A DNA stretch of 64,000 bases from an uncultured Saprospiraceae bacterium (GTDB lineage: Bacteria > Bacteroidota > Bacteroidia > Chitinophagales > Saprospiraceae), in contig CALCMJ010000008.1 in assembly GCA_937967615.1 (NCBI GenBank), forward strand, positions 1 through 64,000, written 5' to 3'. The notes below the pieces were generated by a model. It saw nothing but the letters and a program-made list of their open reading frames with translations, did no database searches and was not told the DNA's origin. The stretch's first letter is position 1. Every line of letters starts with the position of its first letter. The translations under genes were made by a program, and so were the position numbers. Below are positions 8,245 through 17,914 of this stretch, piece after piece.

Positions 8245-8939
8245 TTACCTATAAGAAAAACAGTATTTTCTTTTCCTAAGGAGAGTCCTTCTGCTTTCCA
8301 TTGTGTTATTTCTTTTGTAGCAATGCGTTCATTGTCAGAATTGATTTCAGTAGCTACAGACAGAAACGCTTTCTGCGGTAAATATTTGAGTAGATTTTCA
8401 AATAGTCTTTTGTTTCTATAAGGCGTTTCAATGCAAATATGTGTTTTATTATTCTTGGCGAGTTCTGTGCTTATCCTTTGTAATTTCTTTTTTAATTCAT
8501 CTTCTTTAACTGGCAGGTAGCCATGAAAATGAAAATTTTGTCCATTCAATCCAGATGCCATTAAAGCAAGCAAGATGGAAGAGGGTCCTACTAAAGGAAT
8601 AACCTTCACAGATAGTTCATGTGCTTTTCTTACGTATATATTTCCAGGGTCTGCAACACAGGGAACACCAGATTCTGACATAAATCCTATGTTACTTTCA
8701 GTACGTATTAATTTTGCAAAATTCTGTAACTCAGATGATGGTTCGTTTTTGTCTAGTTCAATAATTTGCATATCATCAATTGCAATAGGATGTTTTATTG
8801 ATACAAGGAATCGTCTTGCAGTGCGTGCACGCTCAACAAAAAATACTTTGATGGAATGAATTGTTGAAATTGTAGAATCTGGTAAGGTGTCAATTGCACC
8901 CTCAGATATAGGAACTGGAATCAAGTAGAAATTTGCCAT
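8241..8939 (-). CDS. SAM-dependent methyltransferase of the tetrapyrrole methylase family (RsmI-like)
   Basis: The 232-residue protein has the tetrapyrrole-methylase fold and resembles RsmI, which 2'-O-methylates C1402 of 16S rRNA. The N-terminal start YLIPVPISEGA replaces the usual VATPIGN, and the conserved segment GFMSESGVPCVADPG is intact. It is shorter than true RsmI (about 280 residues), lacks the C-terminal domain and matches a Bacteroidota-specific paralogous branch; whether it modifies rRNA is unproven. Its ATG overlaps the stop of the mutase gene (TAATG), so the pair is probably translationally coupled. It converges with the Kelch protein gene. Confidence 0.75.
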   Translation of the reverse strand: MANFYLIPVPISEGAIDTLPDSTISTIHSIKVFFVERARTARRFLVSIKHPIAIDDMQIIELDKNEPSSELQNFAKLIRTESNIGFMSESGVPCVADPGNIYVRKAHELSVKVIPLVGPSSILLALMASGLNGQNFHFHGYLPVKEDELKKKLQRISTELAKNNKTHICIETPYRNKRLFENLLKYLPQKAFLSVATEINSDNERIATKEITQWKAEGLSLGKENTVFLIGN

Positions 8940-11008
8940 TATTCGTCCTCTTCTAAAAACAGATCAAGTATCTCAATAGCAGCCTCAGAAATTATGGAAC
9001 CAGGGCCAAATATTGCAGCAACACCAGTCTCAAACAGTGTATCGTAATCTTGAGGAGGAACCACACCACCTACAATAACCAATATATCTTCCCTTCCATT
9101 TTCCATTAGGAGTTTGATCACTTCAGGTACTAGTGCTTTATGTCCGCCAGCTAGGGTGGATATCCCTAGAAGATGGACATCGTTTTCTATTGCTTGTTTT
9201 ACCACTTCTGACGGTGTCTGGAATAATGGACCTATATCTACATCAAAACCAATATCTGCAAAACTAGTAGCAATGACCTTTGCGCCTCTATCATGTCCAT
9301 CTTGTCCTAGCTTAGCTACAAGAATGCGTGGCCGTCGCCCATATTGTATTGCAAATATGTCTGACATTTCTCTCGCCTTTTTGAACTGGTCATTCATCTT
9401 TATTGCTTTAGAGTAAACGCCACTTACCATATTATTTGTGGCCACATATCTCCCAAAAACGTTTTCTAAAGCTAATGAAATCTCTCCAAGTGTCGCTCTT
9501 TCATGAGCAGCTTCTATAGCCAATTCCAGGATATTTTGTTTTCCATCTTTTGCTGCCTGCGTTATCCTGCCTAAAATGGCATTTACTTTTTGGGTGTCTC
9601 TAGATGCCTTTATTGCATTCAAGGAATTTACTTGCTCATTCCTAACTTTGCTATTGTCAATTTGTAGAACATCCAATTCTGGTTCTTTTTCCAATTCAAA
9701 AATATTTACACCTACTACACGTTCAATCCCACTATCTATCCTAGCTTGCTTTATGGCTGCGGCTTCTTCAATTTTAAGTTTGGGATAGCCTTGTGCTATA
9801 GCTTTGGACATGCCGCCCATCTTTTCAATTTCTTCTATTTCTTTCCATGCACTATTGATAAGTTCTGCTGTGCGTTCTTCAATGAAATCTGAACCACCAA
9901 AAATGTCGACTACATCGCATATACCAGATTTTTCTTGAAGGAACTTCTGAGTCTCTCTGGCAATCTTTGCAGAATAATCAGTAGGCAAAGCAAGAGCTTC
10001 GTCCAATGAATTTGTATGTAAGGACTGTGTGCCACCTAGTGTAGCAGCCATTGCTTCTATGGTTGTTCTGCAAATGTTATTATATATGTCCTGAGCAGTT
10101 AAAGAATAACCAGATGTTTGGCAATGAGTTCTTAATGCCATTGATTTGGGATTCTGAGGTGCATAACGATTTACAATCTTTGCCCATAAAAATCTTCCAG
10201 CGCGCATCTTTGCAATCTCCGTATAGAAATCCATGCCTATTCCCCAGAAAAATGAAAAACGAGGTGCAAAACTATCAATATCCAAACCTGCTCCTAATCC
10301 TGTCTTCAAGTATTCCCATCCATCTGCGAGTGTGAATGCAAGTTCAATGTCAGCAGGAGCGCCGGCCTCGTGAATGTGGTAACCACTTATACTTATTGAA
10401 TTAAATTTTGGCATGTGCTCAGCCGTATACTGGAAAATATCAGAAATGATTTTCATGGATTGCTCTGGAGGATAGATGTAGGTGTTTCTCACCATAAACT
10501 CCTTAAGAATATCATTTTGAATCGTCCCAGTTAATTTTTCCTTGTCCACACCAGATTCCTCTGCCGCAGCTATATAGAAAGCTAGAATAGGAATAACTGC
10601 ACCATTCATAGTCATCGAAACAGAGATCTTATCTAAAGGAATATCTTCAAATAAAATTTTCATATCCTCAATAGAATCTACTGCAACTCCTGCCATTCCT
10701 ACGTCACCTGGTACTCGCGGATGATCTGAATCATATCCTCTATGTGTAGGGAGATCAAAAGCGACTGAAAGACCCTTCTGCCCTCCAGCTAAATTCTTTT
10801 TGTAAAATGTATTGCTGTCCTTGGCAGTTGAGAAACCCGCATATTGTCGTATAGTCCAAGGTCTACCTGTATACATACTAGGATATGGCCCACGTAAAAA
10901 GGGGGCTTTTCCAGCTATATATTCTTTTAAATAAGCAAAAGCACTATCGTCCGCTTTGTCTTGATTTCTTCCAAGATTTGGGTCAAAGGTATGGTCGCGT
11001 AAAGACAT
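8939..11008 (-). CDS. mutB: Methylmalonyl-CoA mutase, catalytic subunit
   Basis: This is a full-length MutB/ScpA-type enzyme of 689 residues from ATG at 11008. A TTG two codons further upstream (11014) is less likely. The N-terminal TIM barrel carries the substrate-binding [15 protein letters not shown] and [15 protein letters not shown] segments. The C-terminal B12 domain carries [12 protein letters not shown], the DxHxxG motif that coordinates cobalamin through histidine. It interconverts succinyl-CoA and (R)-methylmalonyl-CoA in propionate metabolism. No MutA-type small subunit is adjacent, although mutA and mutB are commonly paired in Bacteroidota, and no MeaB or epimerase gene is in the window. 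The downstream methyltransferase overlaps by one base. Confidence 0.95.
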   Translation of the reverse strand: MSLRDHTFDPNLGRNQDKADDSAFAYLKEYIAGKAPFLRGPYPSMYTGRPWTIRQYAGFSTAKDSNTFYKKNLAGGQKGLSVAFDLPTHRGYDSDHPRVPGDVGMAGVAVDSIEDMKILFEDIPLDKISVSMTMNGAVIPILAFYIAAAEESGVDKEKLTGTIQNDILKEFMVRNTYIYPPEQSMKIISDIFQYTAEHMPKFNSISISGYHIHEAGAPADIELAFTLADGWEYLKTGLGAGLDIDSFAPRFSFFWGIGMDFYTEIAKMRAGRFLWAKIVNRYAPQNPKSMALRTHCQTSGYSLTAQDIYNNICRTTIEAMAATLGGTQSLHTNSLDEALALPTDYSAKIARETQKFLQEKSGICDVVDIFGGSDFIEERTAELINSAWKEIEEIEKMGGMSKAIAQGYPKLKIEEAAAIKQARIDSGIERVVGVNIFELEKEPELDVLQIDNSKVRNEQVNSLNAIKASRDTQKVNAILGRITQAAKDGKQNILELAIEAAHERATLGEISLALENVFGRYVATNNMVSGVYSKAIKMNDQFKKAREMSDIFAIQYGRRPRILVAKLGQDGHDRGAKVIATSFADIGFDVDIGPLFQTPSEVVKQAIENDVHLLGISTLAGGHKALVPEVIKLLMENGREDILVIVGGVVPPQDYDTLFETGVAAIFGPGSIISEAAIEILDLFLEEDE

Positions 11009-11135
11009 ACACAAGTTTACAAAATATAGATGATAGTATCTTGTACTTGATAGGGATGAAAATGCTATTTATGAATTCTATTTAGGAGATCATCAAGCAA
11101 TCTTTGATTTGGAATTGAAGAATCTAACATTTCAC

Positions 11136-11143
11136 TATATTTG
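11136..11143 (+). promoter_or_regulatory. Bacteroidota-type -7 promoter element TATATTTG
   Basis: TATATTTG matches the phylum's TAnnTTTG -7 element exactly. A possible -33 element is ATTG at 11114-11117, 18 nt upstream. It lies inside the longest ORF that could be drawn for the next gene, which argues that translation begins downstream of it, at GTG 11160, rather than at TTG 11109. Confidence 0.55.
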
Positions 11144-11159
11144 CAATTCAATTTATAAC

Positions 11160-12578
11160 GTGAAAAGACAGATATTACAAACGGAACAAAAAGCGCTAGA
11201 AATAAATCTGAATGCAAAGATTTATGGAACGTTTGCAGAGATAGGAGCAGGTCAAGAAGTTGCAAGAAATTTTTTCCAAGTAGGTGCCGCTGCAGGTACT
11301 ATTGCGAAGACCATGTCAGCCTATGATAAGGATTTTTCGGATGCAATTTATGGAGGCGAAGAAAGTAAGCGATATGTCTGTGAATCCAGATTGTATAAAA
11401 TGCTAGACCATGAGTACAATTTGATGGAAGAGCGCTTAATGCAAAAGAAATCAGATACACGTTTTTTTGTATTTGCAGATACTGTGGCTGCAATTAATTA
11501 TACAAAGACGATCAAAGGGAATGGTTGGTTAGGTATACGTTTCCAGAAAAAGGCTGGAGGGCCACCTAATGATCTGGTGATCCATGCTAAAATGAAGGAT
11601 AATGATAATCGCCTTCAACAAGAAGCGATAGGAGTTTTGGGTGTGAATATGCTTTATGCTTGTTTTTTCTATTGTGATGATTTAGAAGATTTTGTTGAGT
11701 CGTTGATGGATGGAGTCCGAGATAGGATAGAGGTAGATATGATGCGATTGAATGGGCCTGACTTTGATCACATTGATAATAGACTTCTTAGTCTGTATTT
11801 AGTAAAGCATGGATTAACAGAGGTTTCCATGTTTGACGAAAACGGAAGAGGGAAACATGCTTCAGAATTTTTATACAAAAAAGATCTAATGGTTGTTCGC
11901 GGGCATTATCAACCTCCTACACGAGTAACTTTGGATGTGTTTAAATCAAGTTTTGAACAATTTGTAAATGAGAAGGAAGTAGAAGAAGAGAATGCAAGAC
12001 TGGTAACAGAAATGACACTCAACTACTTGAGAGTAGACGGTACAATTGATGAAGAGGATTTTTTAAGTAGAGCAAAATGTTTAGGAGCCTTAGGGATGAC
12101 ATGTATCATTTCAGATTGTAAGAATCATGAGAATCTAATCAATTATCTAAATGACTATAAGATTAAGAAATTGGGATTGGTCATAGGTGTTCGCGAATTA
12201 AAGGAAATTATTGAAGACAAATATGAAAACAATCAGGATGGAAGAATTCTAGTTGCCTTTGGTGAGTTATTTAATAAAAATATCAATGTGTATGTTTATC
12301 CGGCTCTAATGGAAGACAATACATTAATGAAGGCAAAAAACATGATGGTTCCAGATGGTATACACTTTTTGTATAAACATCTAATTGATAGTGACCAGAT
12401 CATGGAGGTAGAGAATTATTCACAGCAAAATTTGGGTATCTTTCCGTATCAGGTTCTTGAAAAGATTCAAAAAGGTGAAGAAGGATGGGAGAGTGCTCTG
12501 CCAGAGAAACTAGTAAACTTAATCAAAGAAGAATCGTTGTTTTCTTATAAAAATAAAAACTCTAAGCTTGAAGTATAA
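11160..12578 (+). CDS. Conserved Bacteroidota protein of unknown function
   Basis: The protein has about 472 residues from GTG 11160; the frame is open upstream to TTG 11109, but a -7 promoter element at 11136 makes that start unlikely. Near the N-terminus is GTFAEIGAGQEVARNFFQVG followed by AAAGTIAKTMSAYDKDFSDA, a pattern I recall from long, highly conserved proteins of this phylum that databases label inconsistently (for example as nicotinate-nucleotide adenylyltransferase or TonB receptor, neither supported here). No signal peptide, membrane segment or catalytic motif is visible. The 3' end overlaps the M15 peptidase start by 11 nt, suggesting coupled expression. Function unknown. Confidence 0.65.
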   Translation: MKRQILQTEQKALEINLNAKIYGTFAEIGAGQEVARNFFQVGAAAGTIAKTMSAYDKDFSDAIYGGEESKRYVCESRLYKMLDHEYNLMEERLMQKKSDTRFFVFADTVAAINYTKTIKGNGWLGIRFQKKAGGPPNDLVIHAKMKDNDNRLQQEAIGVLGVNMLYACFFYCDDLEDFVESLMDGVRDRIEVDMMRLNGPDFDHIDNRLLSLYLVKHGLTEVSMFDENGRGKHASEFLYKKDLMVVRGHYQPPTRVTLDVFKSSFEQFVNEKEVEEENARLVTEMTLNYLRVDGTIDEEDFLSRAKCLGALGMTCIISDCKNHENLINYLNDYKIKKLGLVIGVRELKEIIEDKYENNQDGRILVAFGELFNKNINVYVYPALMEDNTLMKAKNMMVPDGIHFLYKHLIDSDQIMEVENYSQQNLGIFPYQVLEKIQKGEEGWESALPEKLVNLIKEESLFSYKNKNSKLEV

Positions 12579-13377
12579 TCTTATTTTTTTATTCCTTTTG
12601 GGAATCACATATATACAATGTACTTCAGAAAAACCAAAACCTAAAACAAATACAGTTTTGCCTGAAACCATCAATCAAATTTCTGCACCAGATCCAATTC
12701 CTGAATATATTGATCTTGCATTTGTTATGGGCAAATTTACTATTGAGAACCATCATAAGATTGTAAAGATTGATCCATTGCATGCTGATAATGCTAATAG
12801 GTATATGCATGTTGAGGCGTATGATGCATTTAAAAAAATGCATACGGCAGCTGCAAAGGAAGGAGTCCAGCTAAAAATAAGATCTGCTGCAAGAAATTTT
12901 GATTATCAAAAAGGGATTTGGGAAAGAAAATGGAGCGGTGCAACATTACTTGAAGGAAGTATTAATGCTGCTAAATCGTTTGATAACCCAAAAGACCGAG
13001 CAGTTGCAATTTTAAAATATAGTTCTATGCCTGGTTCGTCTCGCCATCATTGGGGAACAGATATAGATATAAATGCGTTTGATAATTCTTACTTCGAAAA
13101 AGGGGATGGGAAAAAAGTGTATGAATGGATGTTGTCAAATGCACATACGTATGGATATTGTCAGCCGTATACTCAGAAAGGGACAGAAAGACCCAATGGA
13201 TATGAAGAAGAAAAATGGCATTGGTCATTTTTACCCGTTGCGAATGATTGTTTGCGAATGATTAAAAAGGAATTTAAGAATGAACTTATTACTGGGTTTG
13301 TGGGTTCTGAACAAGCGACAGCGTTGGATGTGTATACCAATTTTATTTTTGGAATTAATAAGTCATGCCTGGATTAA
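12568..13377 (+). CDS. M15-family peptidase lipoprotein (D-Ala-D-Ala carboxypeptidase-like)
   Basis: The 269-residue protein starts at TTG within the last codons of the preceding gene. A lipoprotein signal ends at Cys18 (GITYIQC). The M15/VanY zinc site is visible as SSRHHWGTDIDI (His and Asp ligands) and EKWHWSF (catalytic base region and third His). Family members trim D-Ala from peptidoglycan peptides or cleave crosslinks in the periplasm. The lipidation signal predicts anchoring to a membrane facing the periplasm. The thioredoxin-fold gene follows 20 nt later. The fold call is firm; bond specificity is unknown. Confidence 0.85.
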   Translation: MKYNLIFLFLLGITYIQCTSEKPKPKTNTVLPETINQISAPDPIPEYIDLAFVMGKFTIENHHKIVKIDPLHADNANRYMHVEAYDAFKKMHTAAAKEGVQLKIRSAARNFDYQKGIWERKWSGATLLEGSINAAKSFDNPKDRAVAILKYSSMPGSSRHHWGTDIDINAFDNSYFEKGDGKKVYEWMLSNAHTYGYCQPYTQKGTERPNGYEEEKWHWSFLPVANDCLRMIKKEFKNELITGFVGSEQATALDVYTNFIFGINKSCLD

Positions 13378-13397
13378 AAGGCTTAAAAGTATAAACT

Positions 13398-13958
13398 ATG
13401 TCTTTAGTAGAATCAAATATGATTGAACTGGGAACGATAGCTCCTGATTTTAATTTACCTGATGTTGTTTCTGGAACAAATAAAACCTTGTCAGAATTGT
13501 CTGGAGAAAAGGCTACAGTTATCATGTTTATTTGTAATCATTGTCCTTTTGTAATTCATGTAAATGATGAATTAATAAGAATTGCGAATGCCTATGAAGA
13601 AAAGGGAGTTTCCTTTGTAGCAATATCTTCCAATGATGTAGTGAATTATCCAGCGGACTCTCCTGAAAATATGAAGAAACATGCAGAGGATTTAGGGTAT
13701 CCATTTCCGTACTTATATGATGAAACACAGAAAGTTGCAAGAGAATATGATGCGGCATGCACACCTGACTTTTATGTATTTGATGCAAACAATGCCTTAT
13801 GCTACCGTGGCCGTTTAGATAAGTCTAGACCTGGAAATGATGAAGTAAATAATGGGGAAGATTTAAGAAATGCAATTGATGGAGTCCTGAAAGGGATGCC
13901 TAATAGCGAAAAGCAATACCCAAGCGCAGGGTGTAATATCAAATGGTTAAAAAATTAA
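13398..13958 (+). CDS. Cytosolic thioredoxin-fold (AhpC/TSA-like) protein
   Basis: The 186-residue protein has a thioredoxin fold with APDFNLPDV near the N-terminus, an active-site-like CNHCPF motif (about residue 50) and a cis-proline-containing CTPDFYVFD. This is the 'thioredoxin family protein' group that resembles peroxiredoxins but has a CxxC. No signal peptide is seen, in contrast to the exported relative at 25708-26304, which shares the C-N-x-C-P motif. It probably reduces or senses disulfides or peroxides; the partner is unknown. It is the last gene of the plus-strand run starting at 11160 and is followed by a terminator-type hairpin at 14099. Confidence 0.8.
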   Translation: MSLVESNMIELGTIAPDFNLPDVVSGTNKTLSELSGEKATVIMFICNHCPFVIHVNDELIRIANAYEEKGVSFVAISSNDVVNYPADSPENMKKHAEDLGYPFPYLYDETQKVAREYDAACTPDFYVFDANNALCYRGRLDKSRPGNDEVNNGEDLRNAIDGVLKGMPNSEKQYPSAGCNIKWLKN

Positions 13959-14022
13959 TATAATTATAAAGTTTTACCATGTGACTTTTGGATTCTCTCT
14001 CGTCTTAATGATGTAACAAAGA

Positions 14023-14069
14023 ACTTGCCTAGGCAAGTAATAAAGACAAAATTGGAGTATTATTACTCC
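14023..14069. repeat. Palindrome and short inverted repeat between convergent genes
   Basis: ACTTGCCTAGGCAAGT (14023-14038) is a perfect 16-bp palindrome, and GGAGTA-TTAT-TACTCC (14054-14069) is a perfect 6-bp stem. Neither has a T-run of terminator length. They could be part of the 3' transcript structure or a protein-binding site. Confidence 0.5.
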
Positions 14070-14098
14070 TCTTAAAAAGAACGAATTACAGACATTAC

Positions 14099-14130
14099 GA
14101 GTTGCAACCTGGGTTGTAGCTCTTTTTTTA
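14099..14130 (+). terminator. Rho-independent terminator after the 13398-13958 gene
   Basis: GAGTTGCAACC/GGTTGTAGCTC can pair over 11 bp with two G-U pairs and is followed by a run of T. It ends the plus-strand transcript about 140 nt after the stop and touches the end of the convergent lpxD-like gene. Confidence 0.75.
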
Positions 14131-15030
14131 TTTCTGTAACCTACGTAAAGCTTTTATCTCTTTAATTTTCTCGCGCATAGGTAGAGCTGGAGAGCCAAAG
14201 TATACTCCATCAGACTTCAAATCATTCGCTACACCTGATTGTGCATAAATTATAACATTGTCGCCTATATTTAGATTTTGTGTAATTCCAACTTGCCCAT
14301 AAATAGAGACATTATTTCCAATGATCGTTTTCCCAGAAATACCCACTTGAGCAGCAATAAGACAATTGTCTCCTAGTTGTACTCCATGAGCAATATGTAC
14401 AAGGCAATCTATCTGTGTCCCCTTACCAATTTTTGTTAGATCTGATACTGCTTGATTGATAGTGCAGTTAGCACCAATATGTACGTTATCTGCAATATGT
14501 ACTTGGCCACAAGAATGCCAAGGAGTGTATTCTTTTGTATTTGATTTGTGCAAATAAAATGCGTCTGTTCCAATCTTTGTTCCTGACTGAATTTTCACGT
14601 TTGATCCTATAGTAACATTATTGCCTATGTAAACATGCGCTTCAATTTCTGTATTGTTACCTATTTCAACATTTTTACCAAGATAAACAGAACTATGTAT
14701 TTGTGCAGTTTCAGAAATTCTGTTTTCCTTTGTCAAATGTTTTTGCCCTTCAAGAATTGCGATTGCATTATATACTTTAAACGGATCACTGTGGATAAGA
14801 AGAGTTTTAGAATGGTCAATGTCTACTTCTTCAGGAATAATGACACAGCTTGCATTTGATTTTAAAGTTTTTTTATAATATTTCTTAGCATCTACAAAAC
14901 AAATATCACCGCTCCGTACTCTGTTAATTTCATTGATGCCAGTCAATGGATCCAATGAACCGTTTTTAATGATTTTACAATCATAAGTCTTTGCAAGATC
15001 TTCAATATGTATTTCTTTAATAAAATCCAT
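14128..15030 (-). CDS. lpxD: LpxD-like UDP-3-O-acylglucosamine N-acyltransferase
   Basis: The 300-residue protein has an N-terminal uridine-binding-like domain (1-95) and then left-handed parallel beta-helix hexapeptide repeats (about 105-270). His215 in VHIAHGVQLGDN corresponds to the catalytic histidine of LpxD. The enzyme adds a 3-hydroxyacyl chain to the 2-amino group of UDP-acylglucosamine in lipid A synthesis. At 300 residues it is shorter than E. coli LpxD (about 340) and lacks most of the C-terminal helical extension, so it may be one of two LpxD-like paralogues found in Bacteroidota. It starts 7 nt after polA stops and is probably cotranscribed with it. Confidence 0.8.
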   Translation of the reverse strand: MDFIKEIHIEDLAKTYDCKIIKNGSLDPLTGINEINRVRSGDICFVDAKKYYKKTLKSNASCVIIPEEVDIDHSKTLLIHSDPFKVYNAIAILEGQKHLTKENRISETAQIHSSVYLGKNVEIGNNTEIEAHVYIGNNVTIGSNVKIQSGTKIGTDAFYLHKSNTKEYTPWHSCGQVHIADNVHIGANCTINQAVSDLTKIGKGTQIDCLVHIAHGVQLGDNCLIAAQVGISGKTIIGNNVSIYGQVGITQNLNIGDNVIIYAQSGVANDLKSDGVYFGSPALPMREKIKEIKALRRLQK

Positions 15031-15036
15031 TTGCCA

Positions 15037-17829
15037 TTAATGTGCTTCTAACCAATTTTGCCCAGTACCTGCCTCTACAAGGATAGGAACTTTTAATTCT
15101 GGAATTGCCTCTTGCATATTTTTTTTAATAATAGGAATAATTATTTCTAGTTCTGAATTATGTACATCAAAGACAAGTTCATCATGCACCTGCATAATCA
15201 TTTTTGATTTAAACTCTTTCTCCTTAAATACCTTATGAATCCTTATCATGGCGAGTTTTATCATGTCTGCTGCAGTACCTTGGATTGGAGTATTAATTGC
15301 CATGCGCTCAGAATTAGATCTGGCAAGACCGTTCCTGGAATTGATATCTCTGAGAAATCGTTTACGTCCAAGTAGAGTTTCTACATAACCATGTTCTCTT
15401 GCAAAATCTACTATACTTGTCATATATTTCTTTAAGCCTGCGAATTGCTTGAAGTAGTTTGCGATAAGTTCAGTCGCTTCTGTTCTTTTTATTCCAAGTT
15501 GCCTGGATAAATTAGTAGAACCTGCACCATAAATAATACTAAAATTGACAGTTTTTGCATTCCTTCTTTGTTCTGCTGTCACCTTATCATAATCTACATC
15601 ATACACTTTTGCAGCAGTTGCTGTATGAAAGTCATTCCCTTTTAGAAATGCTTCCATCATTACTGGGTCTTCGCTTATCTCTGCAATGAGCCGTAATTCT
15701 ATTTGTGAATAATCTGCAGCAACCAAGGTGTGATCCTTATCTCTAGGAACAAATGCTTTTCTTATTTCCCTTCCCGCATCATCTTTTATAGGGATGTTCT
15801 GCAAGTTTGGATTTTCTGAACTGAGTCTTCCAGTAGCTGCTCTTGCCTGATTGTAGTTTGTATGTATTCTATTCGTTTTTGGGTTTATCATATGTGGTAA
15901 TGCATCCACATACGTGTTTTTGAGTTTGTTGTATTTTCTGAATTCTAAGATGTCACTTACAATTTCATTATTAAGAGCAAGTTCGTTTAGTTTAATCACA
16001 TCAGTAGAGTACTGTCCGCTTGCTGTTTTTCTCCAACGGTAAGGAATTTTTAGTTTATCAAAAAGGACTTCTCCTACTTGCTTAGGACTAGCAATATTAA
16101 AGTCTACTCCAGCTTTCTTGTAAATGAGCTTTTCCTTCTCAGCAATAAGTTTGCCTAGAGTTTTTGAGTGATTATTTAAGAAATCTGAATCTACACGTAC
16201 TCCTTCATATTCCATTGCAGCAAGGACATCAATAAGTGGTTCTTCTATAGTTGTATAAATTTTTTCTACATCAATTTCTTTCATCTTTTTCTCTAGAACG
16301 CTATGCACCTGTAAGGTAAGGTCTGCATCTTCACCAGCATATTCCGCAACCTTGTTAATATCCACATCGCGCATTGTCAATTGGTTTTTACCTCGTTTCC
16401 CTATGAGGTCTTCGATGGGTACCATTTTGTAATCTAGATATGCGGCAGTTAAATAATCAAGCTTGTGTCTTTGGTCCGGTTCAAGGAGATAATGCGCTAT
16501 CATAGTATCGTGATACAATCCTTGAATTTCAATATCGTACCATTTCATTATTAGGATATCATATTTGATGTTTTGGCCTATCTTTTCAATTTTAGGATTT
16601 TCTAAAACATCTTTAAAAATTGCAGCATGTTTTTTTGCCAGCACTTGGTCTTCTGAAATTGGAACATAATAGGCTTTCGTTTTTTCTACTGAGAACACGA
16701 GGCCAACCAGTTCTGCAATATTTGCATCTATGCCCGTAGTCTCTGTATCAAAACTGAATACCTTAGTTTGTGAAAGTTTTTTGGATAGAGCCTTCATCTC
16801 ATTTTCAGTATCTACTAAGGTGTATTTGTGTTTTGTGTTAGTGATGTTATTATCTACTACATTATAATTTGTAGTATCAGTTTCTGCAGTTGACTTTTTA
16901 GCTTGTGCAGCTGAGCTAGATCCGCCAAAAAGATCTTGTTGTTTTGCTGGTTCTTTGGGATCCCCTAAAACTTGTATTGCTAGTGTTCTAAACTCTAATT
17001 CTTTAAAGAGTGCAGTGAGTTTTTCTCGGTTTATAGGATCAAGTGTTACTGCTTTTTCATCAAATTCAACAGGAGAATCTATATTAATTGTAGCGAGCTT
17101 TTTTGAAAGTAATCCTTGTTCTGCAAAGTTGATAACATTTTCTTGTTGTTTCCCCTTCAGTTTGTCAGAGTTTTCAATTATCCCTTCAACTGTTTTATAT
17201 TCTTTCAAAAGTTTGACTGCAGTTTTAGCGCCTATTCCTGGTATCCCAGGTATGTTATCCACGCTGTCACCTTGCAAGCCTAAAACATCTCTTACCTGAT
17301 CTACATTTTCGATATCCCATTTCTCAAGAATTTCTGGAACACCAAGAATATCAATTCCATTTCCTTGTCTTGATGGTTTGTACATGAAAATGTTTTCAGA
17401 AACTAGTTGAGCAAAATCCTTATCAGGCGTAACCATATAAGTTGTAAAGCCTTTTTTCTCTGCTTTTTTTGCTAGGGTTCCAATAATATCATCCGCCTCA
17501 AAACCTGTCACGGTAAAAACGGGTATATTAAACCCATCTACTATGTCTTTTATGTATGGAAGAGCTGCAATAATATCCTCTGGAGTAGCATCTCTATTTG
17601 CTTTGTATGGTTCATATTGTTCATGCCTAAATGTTTTGCCGGGTGGGTCAAAACAGATCGCAATGTGTGTAGGCTTTTGTGTTTTGAGGAGGTCCCAAAG
17701 CGTACGTGTAAACCCAGTGATCGCTGAGGTATTTATTCCCTTAGAATTGATAAGTGGTCTGTTAATAAATGCGTAATGTGCTCTGAACACAAGGGCATGT
17801 CCGTCTAATAAGAATAATTTCTTCTCCAT
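15037..17829 (-). CDS. polA: DNA polymerase I
   Basis: This 930-residue protein has the full PolA layout. The 5'-3' exonuclease occupies about 1-290 (FLLDGHALVFRAHYAF, FEADDIIGTLA, GDSVDNIPGIPGIGAKTA). The 3'-5' exonuclease occupies about 335-520, with the proofreading acidic pair in FSFDTETTG. The polymerase domain occupies about 550-930, with motif A LVAADYSQIELR, the O-helix RRNAKTVNFSIIYG and motif C MQVHDELVF. All catalytic Asp residues appear intact. It fills gaps in replication and repair. It starts with ATG; a TACTTTG sequence 9 nt upstream may be a promoter element. A bidirectional-looking terminator separates it from the upstream DUF3078 gene. Confidence 0.97.
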   Translation of the reverse strand: MEKKLFLLDGHALVFRAHYAFINRPLINSKGINTSAITGFTRTLWDLLKTQKPTHIAICFDPPGKTFRHEQYEPYKANRDATPEDIIAALPYIKDIVDGFNIPVFTVTGFEADDIIGTLAKKAEKKGFTTYMVTPDKDFAQLVSENIFMYKPSRQGNGIDILGVPEILEKWDIENVDQVRDVLGLQGDSVDNIPGIPGIGAKTAVKLLKEYKTVEGIIENSDKLKGKQQENVINFAEQGLLSKKLATINIDSPVEFDEKAVTLDPINREKLTALFKELEFRTLAIQVLGDPKEPAKQQDLFGGSSSAAQAKKSTAETDTTNYNVVDNNITNTKHKYTLVDTENEMKALSKKLSQTKVFSFDTETTGIDANIAELVGLVFSVEKTKAYYVPISEDQVLAKKHAAIFKDVLENPKIEKIGQNIKYDILIMKWYDIEIQGLYHDTMIAHYLLEPDQRHKLDYLTAAYLDYKMVPIEDLIGKRGKNQLTMRDVDINKVAEYAGEDADLTLQVHSVLEKKMKEIDVEKIYTTIEEPLIDVLAAMEYEGVRVDSDFLNNHSKTLGKLIAEKEKLIYKKAGVDFNIASPKQVGEVLFDKLKIPYRWRKTASGQYSTDVIKLNELALNNEIVSDILEFRKYNKLKNTYVDALPHMINPKTNRIHTNYNQARAATGRLSSENPNLQNIPIKDDAGREIRKAFVPRDKDHTLVAADYSQIELRLIAEISEDPVMMEAFLKGNDFHTATAAKVYDVDYDKVTAEQRRNAKTVNFSIIYGAGSTNLSRQLGIKRTEATELIANYFKQFAGLKKYMTSIVDFAREHGYVETLLGRKRFLRDINSRNGLARSNSERMAINTPIQGTAADMIKLAMIRIHKVFKEKEFKSKMIMQVHDELVFDVHNSELEIIIPIIKKNMQEAIPELKVPILVEAGTGQNWLEAH

Positions 17830-17861
17830 AGTTGATTTGCAAAGTAGAGAAGCAAGATAAA

Positions 17862-17897
17862 AAAAAGCCCACCAGCATGATAGCTAGTGGGCTTTTT
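17862..17897 (-). terminator. Terminator between the DUF3078 gene and polA
   Basis: GCCCACcAGC/GCTaGTGGGC form a 10-bp stem with one mismatch, flanked by A-run and T-run, so it can work on either strand. It lies just past the stop of the 17915-18880 gene. Confidence 0.8.
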
Positions 17898-17914
17898 ATA
17901 TGTTTTTTAAACTC

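Noticed and set aside
16955..17299. 114-codon plus-strand ORF inside polA
   Set aside because: It is an antisense frame of polA; no start signal, no conserved motif.
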